In this document: one piece after another, positions 6,237 to 9,295 of the stretch
Layout: each line of letters begins with the position of its first letter
How positions within the stretch are numbered: the stretch's first letter is position 1
NCBI GenBank assembly: GCA_002420015.1
Contig: DIHF01000037.1
Span: 40,345-49,639, forward strand
Direction of reading: 5' to 3'
Source: Micavibrio sp. UBA5703
Lineage (GTDB): Bacteria; Pseudomonadota; Alphaproteobacteria; Micavibrionales; Micavibrionaceae
DNA: 9,295 nucleotides
Program-made: the position numbers and the translations under genes
The notes under the pieces: model-generated
What the model was told of the DNA's origin: nothing
Database searches by the model: none
Seen by the model: the letters and a program-made list of their open reading frames with translations, nothing else

Positions 6237-6334
6237 AAATACCCCACTTCCTTAGCAAAAATTAACACTTCGACTGTACTATCGGTGGGGTAATGAGGGC
6301 CCTTCACATCGCGAGTGGAGGGAGAAACAGGCAT
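6237..6334 (+). promoter_or_regulatory. Spacer before the sensor kinase, with inverted repeat and strong ribosome binding site
   Basis: An exact 8-bp inverted repeat, TACCCCAC (6240-6247) and GTGGGGTA (6285-6292), is separated by 37 nt. Inside it lies a weak -10-like TACTAT (6277-6282) without a good -35 box at standard spacing (TTAGCA is 19 bp away). AGGGCCCT (6296-6303) is a short palindrome. GGAGGGAG (6317-6324) lies 10 nt before the ATG at 6335 and is the best ribosome binding site in the window. The repeat could be an operator or a long-range stem. The loop is too long and lacks a U tract, so it is not an intrinsic terminator. Confidence 0.45.
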
Positions 6335-9295
6335 ATGTCTTGGTTGAATCACATTAGACACTGCGTTGCGGGCGTCATGATCTTCATGGCGGCGGTATTC
6401 TTTTTTCTTCTGCCCGGCCAGGCGCACGCACAAATCAGCGACCCCGCAACCCTTGTCCTGAACGACGAGCATCCTTCCGTTACTTTAGGCCCCCATCTTT
6501 ACGTGACGAAAGACCCCGAAGCAAAACTGACCTACGAAGATATTATCGCCCGCCACCAGAGCGGCCCCGCAGGCGAAAGAAAAAAACGCACGCTCATTAC
6601 CCTCGGCCTTACACCTCAACCTGTCTGGATGGTTCTGACGGTAACAAACAACGCCAGCACCGAAGATTGGATCCTTCATTTCGGCAAAACCATGGATGGC
6701 CGATTCGGCGGCATTAAAAAACTGTGGGTGCATAACCAGACGGAAAACATCTCCTATACGCGCGCCCTGGGCGAAAAAGGCGTGCCGGGATCATACGGCG
6801 AGGATCTTTTGGGACCGGCCCTGCCCGTAAAAATCGGCAAAGGAAAAACAGACACGATCATCATTTACATGGAAGCCGAAGGCGGCATCCCCACCGCCAT
6901 AGCGCCCCGCCTGATCAACAACAAGGCCTATATTGATTCCCTGCGCAAAGGCAGCCTGCCTTCCATTATCGCAGGCACGTTCCTGATCGTCATGGCGGGA
7001 TTCTTCATGGCCGTCCTTTATATAAGGAAGCGCCCGTCATATTTCAGCTTCCTGCTATATTACATTGCTCATGCAGCACTATACTTCCTGATCGACAGCA
7101 GCTTTTTCTCAAGTTTTGCGTACAACGCAAACGTCATAATTTTTCTTTATGCCGCGACAACCATTATCGGCCTTTTCATTACAAAATTCTTCCTTGAGGT
7201 TTCGGTCGAGGAACACGCCGAATATTACGGCCTCTATGTAATTGGCGGCTTGCTGTTGGCGGCTTGCATCCTGAATATTTTCATCATCGATGAAAAATCC
7301 GGTATCGGTGTAATAGCCATTCTCGGCGTAAAATCCCTGGCCCTGATCGGCATAGCCGCCATTGCCTACAGGCAAAAACGCAGAGAGAAATTCGGTGCCA
7401 AGCCATACATGCTGGCCTGGCTGTCGGCCTTCACAGGATCAAGCATCACATCTCTGGCCCTGCTCGGCGTATTACCTTCCATAGGCCTGACGGATACAGC
7501 CTACTGGATTTTCCTTTTCCCGCAGGCCGCCTTGTTCATCACAGCCACGTTGACAAGGATTAAATTGAACAATGAAAAAACGGCTCAACTCAGAATGCGG
7601 GAATACCGGCAGGAGGTAAACCAGACGCGCCTTAAACAATCCAAAGAGTCGGCCGACCAAGCGCGCCTACTGCGCGTTATCGAGCGCGAGCGCGAGCTTA
7701 TGGCCGAGCTTCGGGAACGGGAATTGCAACGCACCGAGGAAATGCGTAAAGCCAAGGAAGCCGCCGACCAAGCGAACCGTGCAAAATCTGCGTTTCTTGC
7801 GGTCGTCAGCCACGAAATCAGAACGCCCATGACCGGTATCATGGGTATGGTCAAATTGTTGCTGGATACGAAACTCGGCAACAATCAAAAGGATTATGCT
7901 CTCGCCATTCAAAAATCGGGCGATACCATGATGGCGCTTCTGAACGACATCCTCGACTTCGAAAAAAGCGAGGGCGGAAAAATGGAGCTGGAACATGTCG
8001 ACTTCGACCTGCCGCGCCTTGTGCAGGACGTTGTCATGCTCATGTCCGGCAAGGCGATGGAAAAGAGTATATACCTCAAATCCGACATCCGCGATGGCGT
8101 TCCCCGTTTCGTCCTGGGCGACCCGACGCGCCTGCGGCAGGTTCTGCTCAACCTTGTGACTAACGCCATCAAATTCACGCAGGAAGGCGGCGTTACCATT
8201 CTACTGAAAGCAAATCCGCTACTTGAGAAAGACAATGCTATCAAAGGCGATTACGAAGTACATATATCCGTTCAGGATACAGGCATCGGCATTCCAAAAG
8301 AAGCTCGCGCCAGTTTGTTCACACCGTTCACACAGGCAGATTCCAGCGTTTCGCGTAAATACGGTGGAACCGGCCTTGGCCTTGCCATCTGCAAAAGGCT
8401 CATCGGCGCAATGGGCAGCACCATTGAGGTCGACAGCAAGGAGGGCGAAGGATCTAACTTCCACTTTACGATCCTGATGGAAGAAGGGCACGAATCCAAA
8501 GCCGAGGAAATACAGAGCAACAAGGAATCGGCCCTTACAAAAGGCATCCCGCCCAAACGCATTCTGGTTGTCGAGGACAACGAAATGAACCGCCGCGTCC
8601 TTCAGGGCCTGCTTGAAAAATACGGCCATACGACCGTCATGGCCAAAAGCGGCGAAGAGGCACTTGAGAAGTGCAAGCGCGAATCTCCCTTCGATCTGAT
8701 ATTGATGGATATTCAGCTCACCGGGATGAGCGGCGACGAAACGACGCGGACACTGCGCACGATGCCGGACAGAAGAATCGCCTCAACGCCTGTCATTGCA
8801 CTCACCGGAAACGTCATGATGCAGGACATCACAAAATATTACGAAGCCAATATGAACGGCCATATTGCCAAGCCGATCCAGATCGACCAGCTTCTTGAAA
8901 GCATCAGGCGCGTCCACAAAGGAAACCTTGAAAATCCTGTTGTCGTTCTCGACGCAAACGACCCGAACCGCTTCCTGAAGATGGCCACAAGCCTTGAACT
9001 CGACGACCGCGAAGTCTTCGCAGACGATACAGATGACGACGAAACACCTATGCCTTTGAATATGCCACACATACAAAAAACACCCGCGCCTGAGATTACG
9101 CCCACGCAGCCTCAACCAAGCATCTTTCAGAAATTTGCTAAAAAACCAGCGGCGCCCCCAATTGAGCAGCCAAGCCGCCCGCAAACTGTGGAAGACCCGT
9201 TCCATTTATCCGCGAGCGACCTCGATATCGACTCCTTTGACGAAGCCGTGCGCGAAGAAAGCACCTTCGTACCACCAGCCGTCAGCAATCCCGCA
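6335..9295 (+). CDS. Membrane hybrid histidine kinase with 7TMR-DISM sensor (3' end beyond window)
   Basis: 987 codons are open to the window edge. A signal peptide (1-33, ending AHA) precedes an extracytoplasmic domain (about 35-195) resembling 7TMR-DISMED2, a carbohydrate-binding-like sensor fold. Seven hydrophobic helices follow (about 210-231, 235-255, 266-288, 296-316, 322-345, 360-383, 388-408), matching 7TMR-DISM_7TM. A charged coiled coil (410-485, rich in RERE and EEMRKAKEAADQA) leads to HisKA with phospho-acceptor His493 in SHEIRTPM. The HATPase shows the N box (Asn610 in NLVTNAIKF), DTGIGIP (648-654) and YGGTGLGLA (676-684). One receiver domain (about 742-860) has Glu747/Asp748, phospho-acceptor Asp792 in LMDIQLTGMSG, Thr824 and Lys846. 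All key residues are present, so it should be an active kinase. From about residue 863 an acidic, proline-rich tail, probably disordered, runs to the edge. A strong ribosome binding site sets the start. The ligand and output are unknown. Confidence 0.92.
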   Translation, partial: MSWLNHIRHCVAGVMIFMAAVFFFLLPGQAHAQISDPATLVLNDEHPSVTLGPHLYVTKDPEAKLTYEDIIARHQSGPAGERKKRTLITLGLTPQPVWMVLTVTNNASTEDWILHFGKTMDGRFGGIKKLWVHNQTENISYTRALGEKGVPGSYGEDLLGPALPVKIGKGKTDTIIIYMEAEGGIPTAIAPRLINNKAYIDSLRKGSLPSIIAGTFLIVMAGFFMAVLYIRKRPSYFSFLLYYIAHAALYFLIDSSFFSSFAYNANVIIFLYAATTIIGLFITKFFLEVSVEEHAEYYGLYVIGGLLLAACILNIFIIDEKSGIGVIAILGVKSLALIGIAAIAYRQKRREKFGAKPYMLAWLSAFTGSSITSLALLGVLPSIGLTDTAYWIFLFPQAALFITATLTRIKLNNEKTAQLRMREYRQEVNQTRLKQSKESADQARLLRVIERERELMAELRERELQRTEEMRKAKEAADQANRAKSAFLAVVSHEIRTPMTGIMGMVKLLLDTKLGNNQKDYALAIQKSGDTMMALLNDILDFEKSEGGKMELEHVDFDLPRLVQDVVMLMSGKAMEKSIYLKSDIRDGVPRFVLGDPTRLRQVLLNLVTNAIKFTQEGGVTILLKANPLLEKDNAIKGDYEVHISVQDTGIGIPKEARASLFTPFTQADSSVSRKYGGTGLGLAICKRLIGAMGSTIEVDSKEGEGSNFHFTILMEEGHESKAEEIQSNKESALTKGIPPKRILVVEDNEMNRRVLQGLLEKYGHTTVMAKSGEEALEKCKRESPFDLILMDIQLTGMSGDETTRTLRTMPDRRIASTPVIALTGNVMMQDITKYYEANMNGHIAKPIQIDQLLESIRRVHKGNLENPVVVLDANDPNRFLKMATSLELDDREVFADDTDDDETPMPLNMPHIQKTPAPEITPTQPQPSIFQKFAKKPAAPPIEQPSRPQTVEDPFHLSASDLDIDSFDEAVREESTFVPPAVSNPA

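Overview
The window looks like a chromosomal housekeeping segment from an alphaproteobacterium of moderate GC content. It carries aspS next to rnd, an HdaA-type DnaA homologue in an operon with a DUF2066 protein, and purM-purN next to them. This combination is typical of Alphaproteobacteria. The genus cannot be fixed from the sequence, although the repeat types in the one long intergenic gap recall environmental or uncultured lineages.

Layout: the left edge (1-560, minus strand) holds the N-terminal third of aspartyl-tRNA synthetase. It diverges across 43 bp from rnd (ribonuclease D, 604-1779, plus). A 346-bp non-coding gap (1780-2125) is filled almost entirely by a set of concentric, imperfect inverted repeats. 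Three different extragenic repeat types are nested one inside another around nearly the same centre. Next comes a SixA-like histidine phosphatase (2126-2629, plus), whose stop codon overlaps the convergent stop of hdaA (2626-3315, minus). hdaA lies 16 bp downstream of a secreted DUF2066 protein (3332-4531, minus). Divergent from that gene is the purine pair purM-purN (4570-5652 and 5655-6236, plus, 2 bp apart). A 98-bp spacer then leads into a large membrane-bound hybrid histidine kinase (6335 to beyond 9295, plus) that is cut by the window edge.

How the genes work together: aspS and rnd serve tRNA charging and RNA processing. hdaA is expected to switch off DnaA after replication begins, acting with the sliding clamp. 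purM and purN encode steps 5 and 3 of de novo IMP synthesis. The kinase pairs a 7TMR-DISM extracytoplasmic sensor and seven-helix membrane module with HisKA, HATPase and one receiver domain, followed by an acidic, proline-rich tail that continues off the window. SixA-type phosphatases remove phosphate from phosphohistidine in phosphorelays, so the two could in principle meet biochemically, but nothing in the sequence links them directly.

The most unusual part is the nested repeat at 1813-2103. No wholly new multi-gene system is evident. The other points worth a second look are the apparent lack of ppk/ppx between hdaA and rnd, AspRS residues that suggest a non-discriminating enzyme, an altered Walker B motif in HdaA, and the long tail of the hybrid kinase.
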